Assembly: GCA_903903205.1 (NCBI GenBank)
Contig: CAIUXU010000296.1
Location: 1-5,432, forward strand
Direction: 5' to 3'
Origin: an uncultured Syntrophobacterales bacterium
Lineage (GTDB): Bacteria > Desulfobacterota > Syntrophia > Syntrophales > UBA5619
Length of the DNA: 5,432 nucleotides
In this document: positions 1 to 5,422 of the stretch, piece after piece
Layout of the letters: every line of letters starts with the position of its first letter
How positions within the stretch are numbered: the first letter of the stretch is position 1
Program-made: the position numbers and the translations under genes
Notes under the pieces: generated by a model
Told to the model about the DNA's origin: nothing
What the model saw: the letters and a program-made list of their open reading frames with translations, nothing else
Databases searched by the model: none

Positions 1-51
1 ATCGGCTGGCTCGCCGGATTCGTGATTTTGTTGGTGGGGTTGGTGCGATAG
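1..51 (+). CDS. C-terminal end of an unidentified, probably membrane protein (partial)
   Basis: Frame 1 is open from the window edge to a TAG at 49-51 and encodes IGWLAGFVILLVGLVR. This is a strongly hydrophobic stretch ending in a single Arg, as expected for a last transmembrane helix. The stop lies 43 bp before the ATG of the GAF gene on the same strand, so the two could be co-transcribed. Only 16 residues are visible, so the family cannot be named and a chance open frame is possible. Confidence 0.4.
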   Translation: MGWLAGFVILLVGLVR

Positions 52-81
52 GCGCTGATTTTCAATACATGTGAAAATTTC

Positions 82-87
82 AGGAGG
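82..87 (+). promoter_or_regulatory. Ribosome binding site deciding the GAF gene start
   Basis: AGGAGG is followed by a 7-nt spacer and the ATG at 95. It lies downstream of the alternative GTG at 71, which has no SD at a usable distance, so the ATG is the better start. Confidence 0.8.
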
Positions 88-94
88 TGAGGCC

Positions 95-658
95 ATGAAA
101 GGGAAGGATGTCGATTATTTTGTCGCCCTGTACGATGTGGCGAAGGTGATCAATGCCTCTCTGGATCCGTTGAAGGTCCTGGAGAAGATCGTACAGAGCG
201 TGGTAAAGGCCATGGATGTCAAGGCGAGCAGCATACGGCTCCTGGACTCCCGGGAGCGGATGCTGGTGCTGGGAGCGGCGAGCGGTCTGTCCAAGGGCTA
301 TGTCCGCAAGGGCCCCATCCTCATCGAGGAGAGCGGTCTCGATCGCAAGGTGCTCAAGGGCCGGGCCGTCTGGTTGGAGAACGCGCAGACGGCCAAGGAT
401 TTCCAGTATGGCGTGATGGCGAAGGCGGAGGGTATCAAGTCTGTCCTCGTCGTGCCGCTCATGCTGGAGAAGAAGGCAATCGGCGTCCTGCGCGTTTATG
501 CAGACCGGGTCCGGAAATTCCATCCCGAGGAGCTGCAGTTTATGAAAGCGGTGGCCAATTTGAGCGCGATCGCCCTCGACAACGCCCGGATGCACGAAAC
601 GCTCCAGACCCGCTGTGATCTCATGACAGCTCACAAATACCGCATCGATGACAATTGA
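95..658 (+). CDS. Stand-alone GAF-domain protein
   Basis: A 187-aa soluble protein consisting of little more than one GAF domain (about residues 25-165). Seen in the sequence: an N-terminal amphipathic helix with the LYDVAKVINASLD pattern, the core KASSIRLLDSRERMLVLGAASG, the segment SVLVVPLMLEKKAIGVLRVY, and the closing helix ANLSAIALDNARMHETL typical of GAF modules. No kinase, cyclase, HTH or receiver domain follows, and there is no signal peptide or membrane segment, so it should be cytosolic. GAF domains bind small ligands, cofactors or partner proteins, but the ligand here cannot be read from the sequence. The ATG at 95 is chosen over the GTG at 71 because of the AGGAGG at 82-87. The gene ends 12 bp before the GAPDH gene, whose SD abuts this stop codon, which implies translational coupling. 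A role as a sensor or partner for its operon neighbours is inference. Confidence 0.85.
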   Translation: MKGKDVDYFVALYDVAKVINASLDPLKVLEKIVQSVVKAMDVKASSIRLLDSRERMLVLGAASGLSKGYVRKGPILIEESGLDRKVLKGRAVWLENAQTAKDFQYGVMAKAEGIKSVLVVPLMLEKKAIGVLRVYADRVRKFHPEELQFMKAVANLSAIALDNARMHETLQTRCDLMTAHKYRIDDN

Positions 659-666
659 AAGGAGGT
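658..666 (+). promoter_or_regulatory. Ribosome binding site of the GAPDH gene
   Basis: AAAGGAGGT is a near-perfect anti-SD match. It begins on the last base of the GAF gene's TGA and lies 4 nt before the ATG at 671. This placement supports coupled, efficient translation of GAPDH. Confidence 0.8.
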
Positions 667-670
667 CCGT

Positions 671-1684
671 ATGATTCGACTTGGCATTAACGGTTTTGGC
701 CGGATCGGACGGCAGGTTCTGAAGGCCGTCCTCATCCGATACCCTGAGGCTCTTCAGGTCGTCGCGGTCAATGACCTCTTTGATGTGGAGACAAACGCCC
801 ACCTGTTCAAGTACGACACGAACTACGGCCGCTATGCAGGGAAAGTCAGCGTCAAGAAAGACTGTTTCGTCATCGACGGGAAACCGATCAAAAGCGTGGC
901 CTTCCGTGACCCCGCATCTATCCCCTGGGACGACCTGGGGGTCGATATCGTGATCGAGAGCACGGGGCTCTTTCTGACCGGTCCGAAGGCTGCCACCCAT
1001 CTGCAGGCCGGGGCGAAAAAGGTGATCATCAGCGCACCTGCCAAGGAAGAGGATTTAACCGTCGTGATGGGAGTCAACCACAAGGACTACAAACCCCAAA
1101 AACATCATATCGTCTCCAACGCATCCTGCACGACGAATTGCCTCGCGCCGCCGGTGATGGTCGTTCATGAGGCGTTCGGCATCGAAAAGGGGATGATGAC
1201 GACGGTTCACTCCTACACGAATGACCAGCGCATTCTCGATTTACCCCACAAGGATCTCCGGCGCGCCCGTGCGGCGGCGATGAATATTATTCCGACGACA
1301 ACCGGCGCGGCGAAGGCCATCGCTCTGGTGCTTCCGGCAATGGAAGGCCGGTTCGACGGCTACTCGCTCCGCGTCCCCACGCCGACGGTATCTATCGTCG
1401 ATTTTGTGGTCGAGCTTAAGACGAAGACGACGACGGAGGAGTTGCGCAAGGTTCTGCGCGACGCCGCGAAGAAGCGGCTCAAGGGGATCATGGCCTGTGA
1501 GGAGGCCGGTCTGGTTTCAATGGATTTCAAGGGGGATGCCCACTCCTCTATCGTGGATATGGAATTCACGCAGGTGCTTTGCGGCAACATGGCGAAGGTC
1601 GTGGCCTGGTACGACAACGAGTGGGGCTACTCCTGCCGGGTTGCGGATCTGGCAAAATACATTGGGGAGAAGGGGCTTGGGTAA
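671..1684 (+). CDS. gap: Type I glyceraldehyde-3-phosphate dehydrogenase (NAD-type)
   Basis: A 337-aa protein of full family length. It catalyses the reversible phosphorylating oxidation of glyceraldehyde 3-phosphate to 1,3-bisphosphoglycerate in cytosolic glycolysis and gluconeogenesis. Seen: the Rossmann motif GINGFGRIGR (residues 5-14); Asp35 in the AVNDL strand, where an acidic residue favours NAD; the active site ASCTTNC with catalytic Cys153; His180 in TTVHSYTNDQ as the base; the TTTGAAKA phosphate-site loop (209-216); Arg234 in LRVPTP; and Asn316 in WYDNEWGYS. Leu191-Pro192 in the ILDLPHKDLRRAR segment is the pair typical of NAD-dependent catabolic enzymes rather than NADP plastid-type ones. 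All key residues are intact. No pgk or tpi lies beside it within the window. Instead it sits between a GAF protein and a sigma-54 regulator, whose start codon overlaps its 3' end. E4P dehydrogenase is a less likely alternative given the Cys-motif context. Confidence 0.97.
   Translation: MIRLGINGFGRIGRQVLKAVLIRYPEALQVVAVNDLFDVETNAHLFKYDTNYGRYAGKVSVKKDCFVIDGKPIKSVAFRDPASIPWDDLGVDIVIESTGLFLTGPKAATHLQAGAKKVIISAPAKEEDLTVVMGVNHKDYKPQKHHIVSNASCTTNCLAPPVMVVHEAFGIEKGMMTTVHSYTNDQRILDLPHKDLRRARAAAMNIIPTTTGAAKAIALVLPAMEGRFDGYSLRVPTPTVSIVDFVVELKTKTTTEELRKVLRDAAKKRLKGIMACEEAGLVSMDFKGDAHSSIVDMEFTQVLCGNMAKVVAWYDNEWGYSCRVADLAKYIGEKGLG
1664..1675 (+). promoter_or_regulatory. Purine-rich RBS for the regulator's TTG start
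   Basis: GGGGAGAAGGGG lies inside the last codons of gap. Its GGAG core is 7 nt from the TTG at 1677. It is the only SD-like sequence near the beginning of the receiver domain and therefore decides the start. Confidence 0.5.
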
Positions 1685-3005
1685 AAGCAGCGCGAAAGTC
1701 CGCATCCTGGTCATTGACGATGATGCCGTGGCCTGCGAGTTCCTTCAGGAGGCGCTCCTCCGGGATGGTTATGATGTCGAGACTTTCACCTCCGCGCGGG
1801 AAGCCTTAAAAAAGGATCTTTCCGGATACCACCTCCTCCTTTCCGACATCCGGATGCCGGATATCGACGGTCTCGAGTTCCTTCGGAAGGTTCGCGAACG
1901 ATGGCCGGAGCTGCCTGTGATCATGATGACGGCGTTCGGTTCCCTCGATACGACGATGGAGGCGCTGCGGTTTGGCGCCTCGGATTACATCAGCAAACCC
2001 TTTTCGCCGGACGCGATCCGCTTGATGGTCCGGAAGATGCTTGATGTTCGAGAATTTCGGCAGCTCCGGACGCAGGGCCAGGGGGAGACCCGGGAAGAGC
2101 CCCAGTTCATCGGTTCGTCCGCAGTGATGGTTGATTTCTACAAGCAAATCGCCCGAGTGGCTGATGCTTCGGCTAGTGTTCTGATCAGCGGGGAGAGCGG
2201 GACGGGCAAGGAACTGACGGCCCATTCCCTGCACCAGTTGAGCTCCCGGCGTGATAAACCACTTCTTACCGTCAATTGCGGCGCCATTCCGGAGACCCTG
2301 CTGGAGTCGGAACTCTTCGGGTTCGAGAAGGGGGCCTTCACCGGGGCCGACCACGTGCATGTCGGGCTTCTGGAGGCGGCCCAGCATGGAACGATTTTTC
2401 TGGACGAAATCACAGAGATGTCGCCTGCCCTCCAGGGAAAGCTCCTCCGCTTCATGCAAAATGGGGAGGTGCGAAGGCTTGGCGGCCACGAGGCGAGACA
2501 TGTGGGGGTCCGGGTGGTGGCGGCGGCGAACCGCGACATTGACTCGGAGGCCGGCGCCGGACGGTTCCGTTCCGATCTGCTCTACCGATTTGTTGTTCGC
2601 CTCCAGGTCCCGCCGCTGCGGGCGCACAGGGAAGACATTCCGCAGCTCATCGAGTCTTTCCTGAAGAAATGGGGATACCCTACGGTGCGCATCTCCGACG
2701 AAGCGATGGAGCTTTTCATGGGTTATGACTGGCCTGGGAATGTCCGCGAACTGGAGAATGTTCTCCGGCAGACCCTGCTCCTCTCCCCTTTTGCGGTGAT
2801 TCTGCCGGAAAATCTCCCCGAAAAGTTCCGTCCGGACCTCACCGTCAATTCGTCGCTGCTGTCCCCGCTCGAAACGGCGGAACGACAACAGATCATCCAG
2901 GCCCTGGAGACCTCTGCCTGGAATCAGAGCCGCGCTGCCCAGCGGCTGGAGATTGATCGAAAGACCCTGCGGACGAAGATCCTTCGTTATGGTCTGGAAA
3001 AATAA
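1677..3005 (+). CDS. NtrC-family sigma-54-dependent response regulator
   Basis: A 442-aa three-domain transcription activator. Receiver domain, about 7-120: acidic Asp14-16, phospho-acceptor Asp57 in LLLSDIRMPD, Thr85 and Lys107 (SKPF). AAA+ sigma-54 interaction domain, about 143-370: Walker A GESGTGKE at 172-179, the sigma-54-contacting GAFTGA loop at 219-224, Walker B GTIFLDEI at 238-245, arginine-finger segment FRSDLLYR at 297-304, and WPGNVREL at 352-359. A Fis-type helix-turn-helix fills the C-terminus (about 398-441, AAQRLEIDRKTLRTKI). All catalytic motifs are present, so it should hydrolyse ATP and open sigma-54 promoters when phosphorylated. No ATG serves the N-terminus. The TTG at 1677, with a GGAG at 1666-1669 and 7-nt spacing, gives a normal-length receiver domain and an 8-bp overlap with gap. 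The frame stays open upstream to 1404, but that part is a shadow of gap. Its likely partner is the convergent histidine kinase. Target genes are unknown. Confidence 0.95.
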   Translation: MGKSSAKVRILVIDDDAVACEFLQEALLRDGYDVETFTSAREALKKDLSGYHLLLSDIRMPDIDGLEFLRKVRERWPELPVIMMTAFGSLDTTMEALRFGASDYISKPFSPDAIRLMVRKMLDVREFRQLRTQGQGETREEPQFIGSSAVMVDFYKQIARVADASASVLISGESGTGKELTAHSLHQLSSRRDKPLLTVNCGAIPETLLESELFGFEKGAFTGADHVHVGLLEAAQHGTIFLDEITEMSPALQGKLLRFMQNGEVRRLGGHEARHVGVRVVAAANRDIDSEAGAGRFRSDLLYRFVVRLQVPPLRAHREDIPQLIESFLKKWGYPTVRISDEAMELFMGYDWPGNVRELENVLRQTLLLSPFAVILPENLPEKFRPDLTVNSSLLSPLETAERQQIIQALETSAWNQSRAAQRLEIDRKTLRTKILRYGLEK

Positions 3006-3007
3006 AC

Positions 3008-3032
3008 AACAGGGACAGATAGATACCTATTT
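3008..3032. repeat. Possible remnant of a dispersed GGGACAGA-type intergenic repeat
   Basis: The 27-bp gap between the two convergent stop codons reads AACAGGGACAGATAGATACC followed by TATTTTT. From memory it resembles the GGGACAGAcacc..TATTTT motif often scattered through bacterial intergenic regions near REP-associated (IS200-like) transposases. There is no clear hairpin or transposase here, so it would be only a fragment. The identification rests on recall of the motif and could be coincidence. Confidence 0.25.
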
Positions 3033-4535
3033 TTATTCAGTGGCTGCGGGGAACCAGAGAACGACCGTTGTTCCTTCGCCCGGTGCACTCTGGATCTCCA
3101 TTCGGCCCCCATGCATCTTGACGATATCCTGGACAATGGCCAGTCCCAAACCCCGCATGCCCTCCTCCTGGTGGGTGCTGAAGAACGGCTCGCAGATCCT
3201 CTCCATAAGCTCTGGTGGGATCCCTTTTCCGGTGTCGGCGACGGAGATGGAGACCTCTTTCCGATCCTGTTCCGCTGCGGTGGAAACATTGATCCGGCCA
3301 CCTGCCGGCATCGCCTCGATGGCATTCTGGATCAGGTTAAACAGCGCGGTCTGAACGCGGTAACGGTCCGCATTGATTCCCGGCAATGTCTTGTCAAAAT
3401 CCACTTGGAGTTCGATTTCCGCCTTGCGCATGAGGGGTTCCACGAGCGAGAGGGTCTCATTCAGCAGACCCTGGACGGTAACGGTCTCGAAATGGGCCTC
3501 GGGTGGACGGGTCGCGCGCCGGACGTTCTGGATGACGGTATTCAGACGCTGGGTCTGCTGGACGATGAGTTCCAATTTGCGTGCGACATCCGGCGGCCAA
3601 TTTCCCTTTTCCAGCAGAAGACTTGCGAGACCCGCGATGGAATGGAGCGGTGTCCCGAGGTCGTGGGCGAGCGTGGCGGTCAGATATCCCATTGCGGTGA
3701 GTTGCTGGAGCTGGTTTACCTGCTTCTGGAGCTCGACCGCCTTGCGGGTCGCTTCGTGGACGCGATCCTCGAGACTCCGGGTTAGCTCCTGATTTCTCAT
3801 CAGAACCTGTTCAATTTCGTTGGCCATCGAATTGAAATGTTCGGCCAGATGTCCCCATTCATCACGGCGGACAATCGGAATCCGCTTCACATATTGCCCT
3901 GTTTGGAACGCGTCGATCGTACGGATGATAACGCTGAGCGGCCGGGTGATGAGCCACCGGTAGCTTGCCGCGAGGACGAGTAAAATGATGACGAGGAGCC
4001 AGGCAGTGCTGATGACGAGCAGGCGCTGCGACCGGGCGAGGATTTCCGCATTGACCCGGCTGAAGTTGATCACCCCCACGACAAACTGGGTGTTCTTGGT
4101 TCTCTCGGATATGACGGGATAGAGAAGCCCCACCGCCGGCCCATCCTCTATTTGGAGGCGGACGTACTGAGGCTTCCGGGACGCCGCCACCGAGCTGACC
4201 AGGCTCTCCGGCCATTCATAGCCGACGCGGCTTGCTCCGGCGATGTATTCAATGTAATCGATATCGTAATTGGCGACAGTGAAGATGTCGATGCGGGCCA
4301 GACGAATATCGGTCTGAACCTGTTCCTTCAACGCGGTGTCGAGCGTGGAGAGGCCCTGGCCGGTCGGAAAGTGGGTGTAGTAGGTGCTGACGGTTTCGGC
4401 GACGCTGGAGAGGCGTTTCCCCTGCTGTTCGACCAGAATCTGGTCCAGTGCGTGGATCTGAACCCAGCCCCAGACGGCCATTGTGACGACCAGCCCGAAG
4501 ACCGTGAGGAGCATCAGGCGTGTGCGGACGGTCAT
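3033..4535 (-). CDS. Membrane sensor histidine kinase (HAMP-HisKA-HATPase)
   Basis: A 500-aa inner-membrane kinase. Seen, in order: a short basic N-terminus and transmembrane helix 1 (about 7-26); an extracytoplasmic sensor region of about 145 residues (27-171) of unassigned fold, possibly PAS/Cache-like; helix 2 (about 172-195, LLVISTAWLLVIILLVLAA); a HAMP domain (about 191-245, with RPLSVIIRTIDAF and DEWGHLAEHFNSMANEI); a coiled coil (about 246-279); HisKA with phospho-acceptor His291 in LAHDLGTPLHSI; and HATPase_c with N-box Asn404 (LIQNAIEA), G1 ADTGKGIP (433-440), F-box EPFFST and G2 GLGLAIV (462-468). All catalytic motifs are intact and there is no receiver domain, so it is a classical kinase. 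Start: the ATG at 4535 has GGGGAG six bases upstream. It converges with the NtrC-type regulator, stops 27 bp apart, and is very likely that regulator's partner. The signal sensed is unknown. Confidence 0.95.
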   Translation of the reverse strand: MTVRTRLMLLTVFGLVVTMAVWGWVQIHALDQILVEQQGKRLSSVAETVSTYYTHFPTGQGLSTLDTALKEQVQTDIRLARIDIFTVANYDIDYIEYIAGASRVGYEWPESLVSSVAASRKPQYVRLQIEDGPAVGLLYPVISERTKNTQFVVGVINFSRVNAEILARSQRLLVISTAWLLVIILLVLAASYRWLITRPLSVIIRTIDAFQTGQYVKRIPIVRRDEWGHLAEHFNSMANEIEQVLMRNQELTRSLEDRVHEATRKAVELQKQVNQLQQLTAMGYLTATLAHDLGTPLHSIAGLASLLLEKGNWPPDVARKLELIVQQTQRLNTVIQNVRRATRPPEAHFETVTVQGLLNETLSLVEPLMRKAEIELQVDFDKTLPGINADRYRVQTALFNLIQNAIEAMPAGGRINVSTAAEQDRKEVSISVADTGKGIPPELMERICEPFFSTHQEEGMRGLGLAIVQDIVKMHGGRMEIQSAPGEGTTVVLWFPAATE

Positions 4536-4541
4536 GGATCA

Positions 4542-4552
4542 CTCCCCGGGGA
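4542..4552 (-). promoter_or_regulatory. SD of the kinase gene within a palindrome
   Basis: On the - strand GGGGAG (4547-4542) lies 6 nt before the ATG. It forms the right half of the perfect 10-bp palindrome TCCCCGGGGA (4543-4552). Pairing of this segment, within or between transcripts, could lower access to the SD, but that effect is inference. Confidence 0.6.
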
Positions 4553-4587
4553 ATGGTTTCCGGCAAGTCCGGTTGTCCCCGTCCATG

Positions 4588-4616
4588 ATTATAGTGCAGG
4601 CCGGGGGGGAAATGCA
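4588..4616 (-). promoter_or_regulatory. Candidate sigma-70-type promoter of the kinase gene
   Basis: On the - strand a perfect TATAAT (4593-4588) lies 52 bp before the kinase ATG, between the upstream gene's terminator and the kinase. At 17-bp spacing the -35 position reads TGCATT (4616-4611), a poor match, so the promoter may be weak or need an activator. The predicted start near 4581 would leave a leader of about 45 nt. Confidence 0.45.
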
Positions 4617-4630
4617 CGCAAATGATCGGC

Positions 4631-4666
4631 AAAAAAAGGGGGCGCGGAGAAAAAGCTCCGCACCCC
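4631..4666 (-). terminator. Intrinsic terminator after the Lys-rich protein gene
   Basis: On the - strand GGGGTGCGGAG pairs with CTCCGCGCCCC across a 6-nt loop, an 11-bp stem with one G-U wobble, followed by C and seven Ts. It begins 28 bp after the stop of the small Lys-rich gene and ends before the kinase promoter, so it separates the two leftward units. On the + strand the same site lacks a downstream T tract. Confidence 0.9.
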
Positions 4667-4693
4667 GTACATCTGTTCGATACCGAAAAAGGA

Positions 4694-4960
4694 TTACTTC
4701 GCGGCGGGAGCTGCCGGAGCGTCAGCCTTCTTCTCGTCCTTCTTCTTGTCGGCCTTCTTCTCTTTCTTCTCAGCCTTCTTCTCGTCCTTCTTCTTGTCGG
4801 CCTTCTTCTCCTTCTTCTCAGCCTTCTTCTCGGGCTTCGCGGGATCAGCCGTTGCTGCCTTCTCGGGTGCGGCGGCGGGTGCGGCGGCCTTGTCGGCTGC
4901 GATTGCGGACGTACAGAACAGGAACACCAACGCGATTGTCCATACCATGAAACGTTTCAT
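4694..4960 (-). CDS. Small exported Lys/Ala-rich low-complexity protein
   Basis: An 88-aa protein of no recognised family. Residues 1-21 form a clear Sec signal peptide: a basic start (MKR), the hydrophobic core WTIALVFLF and the cleavage site SAIA|ADK. The predicted mature part of about 67 residues uses only Ala, Lys, Glu, Asp, Pro and one Thr. It has an Ala/Pro-rich segment, a highly charged Lys/Glu/Asp segment with the unit KKAEKKEKKADKKKDE twice in tandem, and an Ala/Pro tail ending in Lys. No Cys lies after the signal, so it is not a lipoprotein. It should be unfolded or a charged helix in the periplasm or outside. The start is firm: AGGAGGT (4975-4969) lies 8 nt upstream of the ATG. A strong terminator follows. 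It may share a transcript with the small gene 114 bp upstream. Function unknown. Confidence 0.8.
   Translation of the reverse strand: MKRFMVWTIALVFLFCTSAIAADKAAAPAAAPEKAATADPAKPEKKAEKKEKKADKKKDEKKAEKKEKKADKKKDEKKADAPAAPAAK
4725..4820 (-). repeat. Tandem duplication of a 48-bp unit inside the Lys-rich gene
   Basis: Two adjacent 48-bp copies (4725-4772 and 4773-4820) differ at one position (4763 T versus 4811 C on the + strand), which is a synonymous Lys AAA/AAG change. An 11-bp start of a third copy follows (4821-4831). The unit encodes the 16 residues KKAEKKEKKADKKKDE, so copy-number changes keep the reading frame. Confidence 0.95.
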
Positions 4961-4968
4961 CTTAACTT

Positions 4969-4975
4969 ACCTCCT
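4969..4975 (-). promoter_or_regulatory. Strong RBS of the Lys-rich protein gene
   Basis: On the - strand AGGAGGT, within AAAGAGGAGGT, lies 8 nt before the ATG at 4960. This is the best SD in the window and suggests high expression. Confidence 0.8.
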
Positions 4976-5048
4976 CTTTCTATTTTTGTTTTTTCAGTTC
5001 CCTTCCGACCTGCCGACAACCGGCGATCGCGGGAATCTGCCCTATTGG

Positions 5049-5067
5049 CCTTCATCAAACATGAAGG
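5049..5067. other. Small inverted repeat between the two small leftward genes
   Basis: CCTTCAT and ATGAAGG form a 7-bp perfect stem around the 5-nt loop CAAAC. It lies 8 bp beyond the stop of the 66-aa gene. On the - strand no T tract follows it, so it is at best a weak terminator or an mRNA-stabilising hairpin. The rest of this 114-bp spacer holds an A-rich stretch upstream of the Lys-rich gene's RBS and no recognisable -35/-10 pair. Confidence 0.4.
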
Positions 5068-5074
5068 TTAAAAA

Positions 5075-5275
5075 CTATTTTGTCCCCGGAAGCGCCGGAG
5101 GGGCAACCGGTTTCATCTCCTTCGGGAGCTCCTTCTTGGCTGCCTTCTTGACTGCAGTCTTCTGTGCCGGTGCCACCCGGATCAGCACGTTTCGACCATC
5201 CTTTTCAAGGTAGCTGACCTTGACCGATTCACCCAGGGCAACACCGGAAAAAGGTTTTTCCAGGATGAATTCCAT
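5075..5275 (-). CDS. Small protein of unknown function with a basic tail
   Basis: A 66-aa protein I do not recognise. Residues 1-38 (starting MEFILEKPFSGVALGESVKV) alternate hydrophobic and charged residues as in a small beta-sheet domain. Residues 39-66 form a low-complexity Lys/Ala/Pro tail (QKTAVKKAAKKELPKEMKPV, then APPALPGTK). There is no signal peptide or membrane segment, so it should be cytosolic. A nucleic-acid or ribosome-associated role would suit the basic tail but is speculation. The ATG at 5275 is preferred, with AAGG 8 nt upstream and a candidate extended -10 about 32 bp upstream. The in-frame TTG at 5296 would add seven residues, but it lies almost at the predicted transcription start and its AAGGA is only 2 nt away. 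The Lys-rich exported protein gene follows on the same strand. Confidence 0.65.
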   Translation of the reverse strand: MEFILEKPFSGVALGESVKVSYLEKDGRNVLIRVAPAQKTAVKKAAKKELPKEMKPVAPPALPGTK

Positions 5276-5306
5276 GATTTCTGCCTTACCTTTCAACGTC
5301 CTTTCG

Positions 5307-5315
5307 ATTTTAGCA
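5307..5315 (-). promoter_or_regulatory. Candidate extended -10 promoter of the 66-aa gene
   Basis: On the - strand TGCTAAAAT matches the extended -10 form TGnTATAAT with one mismatch. No -35 is recognisable at 16-18 bp, which extended -10 promoters tolerate. The predicted start near 5300 gives a leader of about 25 nt to the ATG at 5275. Confidence 0.3.
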
Positions 5316-5422
5316 CTAGTGGGTGGCGTGGGGCTCTTTGCGCATCGTGCTTTGGAGAAGGCCGAGCTTAAGAGAATGGAAACTGAAGTACAAAAAATTA
5401 AAATTTATAAAGAGGTGCACGT

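Noticed and set aside
80..1000. 306-codon open frame on the - strand
   Set aside because: It lies wholly opposite the GAF gene and gap, has no family motifs, and reflects codon bias of the real genes.
1404..1676. Upstream extension of the response-regulator frame by 91 codons
   Set aside because: It is Arg/Ser/Trp-rich shadow of gap in another frame; the receiver domain begins right after the TTG at 1677.
1806..2888. 360-codon open frame on the - strand
   Set aside because: It is antisense to the intact sigma-54 regulator and encodes no recognisable domain.
2962..2995. Nested inverted repeats (ACGAAG-ATC-CTTCGT within AGACC...GGTCT) as a terminator for the regulator operon
   Set aside because: They lie inside the helix-turn-helix coding region, are interrupted, and are not followed by a T tract.
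3111..3785. 224-codon open frame on the + strand
   Set aside because: It is antisense to the HisKA/HATPase part of the kinase, whose motifs are all intact.
4622..5071. Leu-rich + strand frame resembling a multi-helix membrane protein
   Set aside because: The Leu/Val/Gly repeats are the antisense reading of the Lys/Glu/Asp repeats in the small exported protein, which has its own signal peptide, SD and terminator.
5324..5342. TGGC...TTTGC as a sigma-54 promoter in the divergent spacer
   Set aside because: The GG to GC spacing is 13 nt instead of the required 10, and other registers also fail.
5377..5404. TGGAAA-N16-TAAAAT as promoter for the gene starting at 5423
   Set aside because: The transcription start would fall at about 5411, inside the SD, leaving no usable leader.
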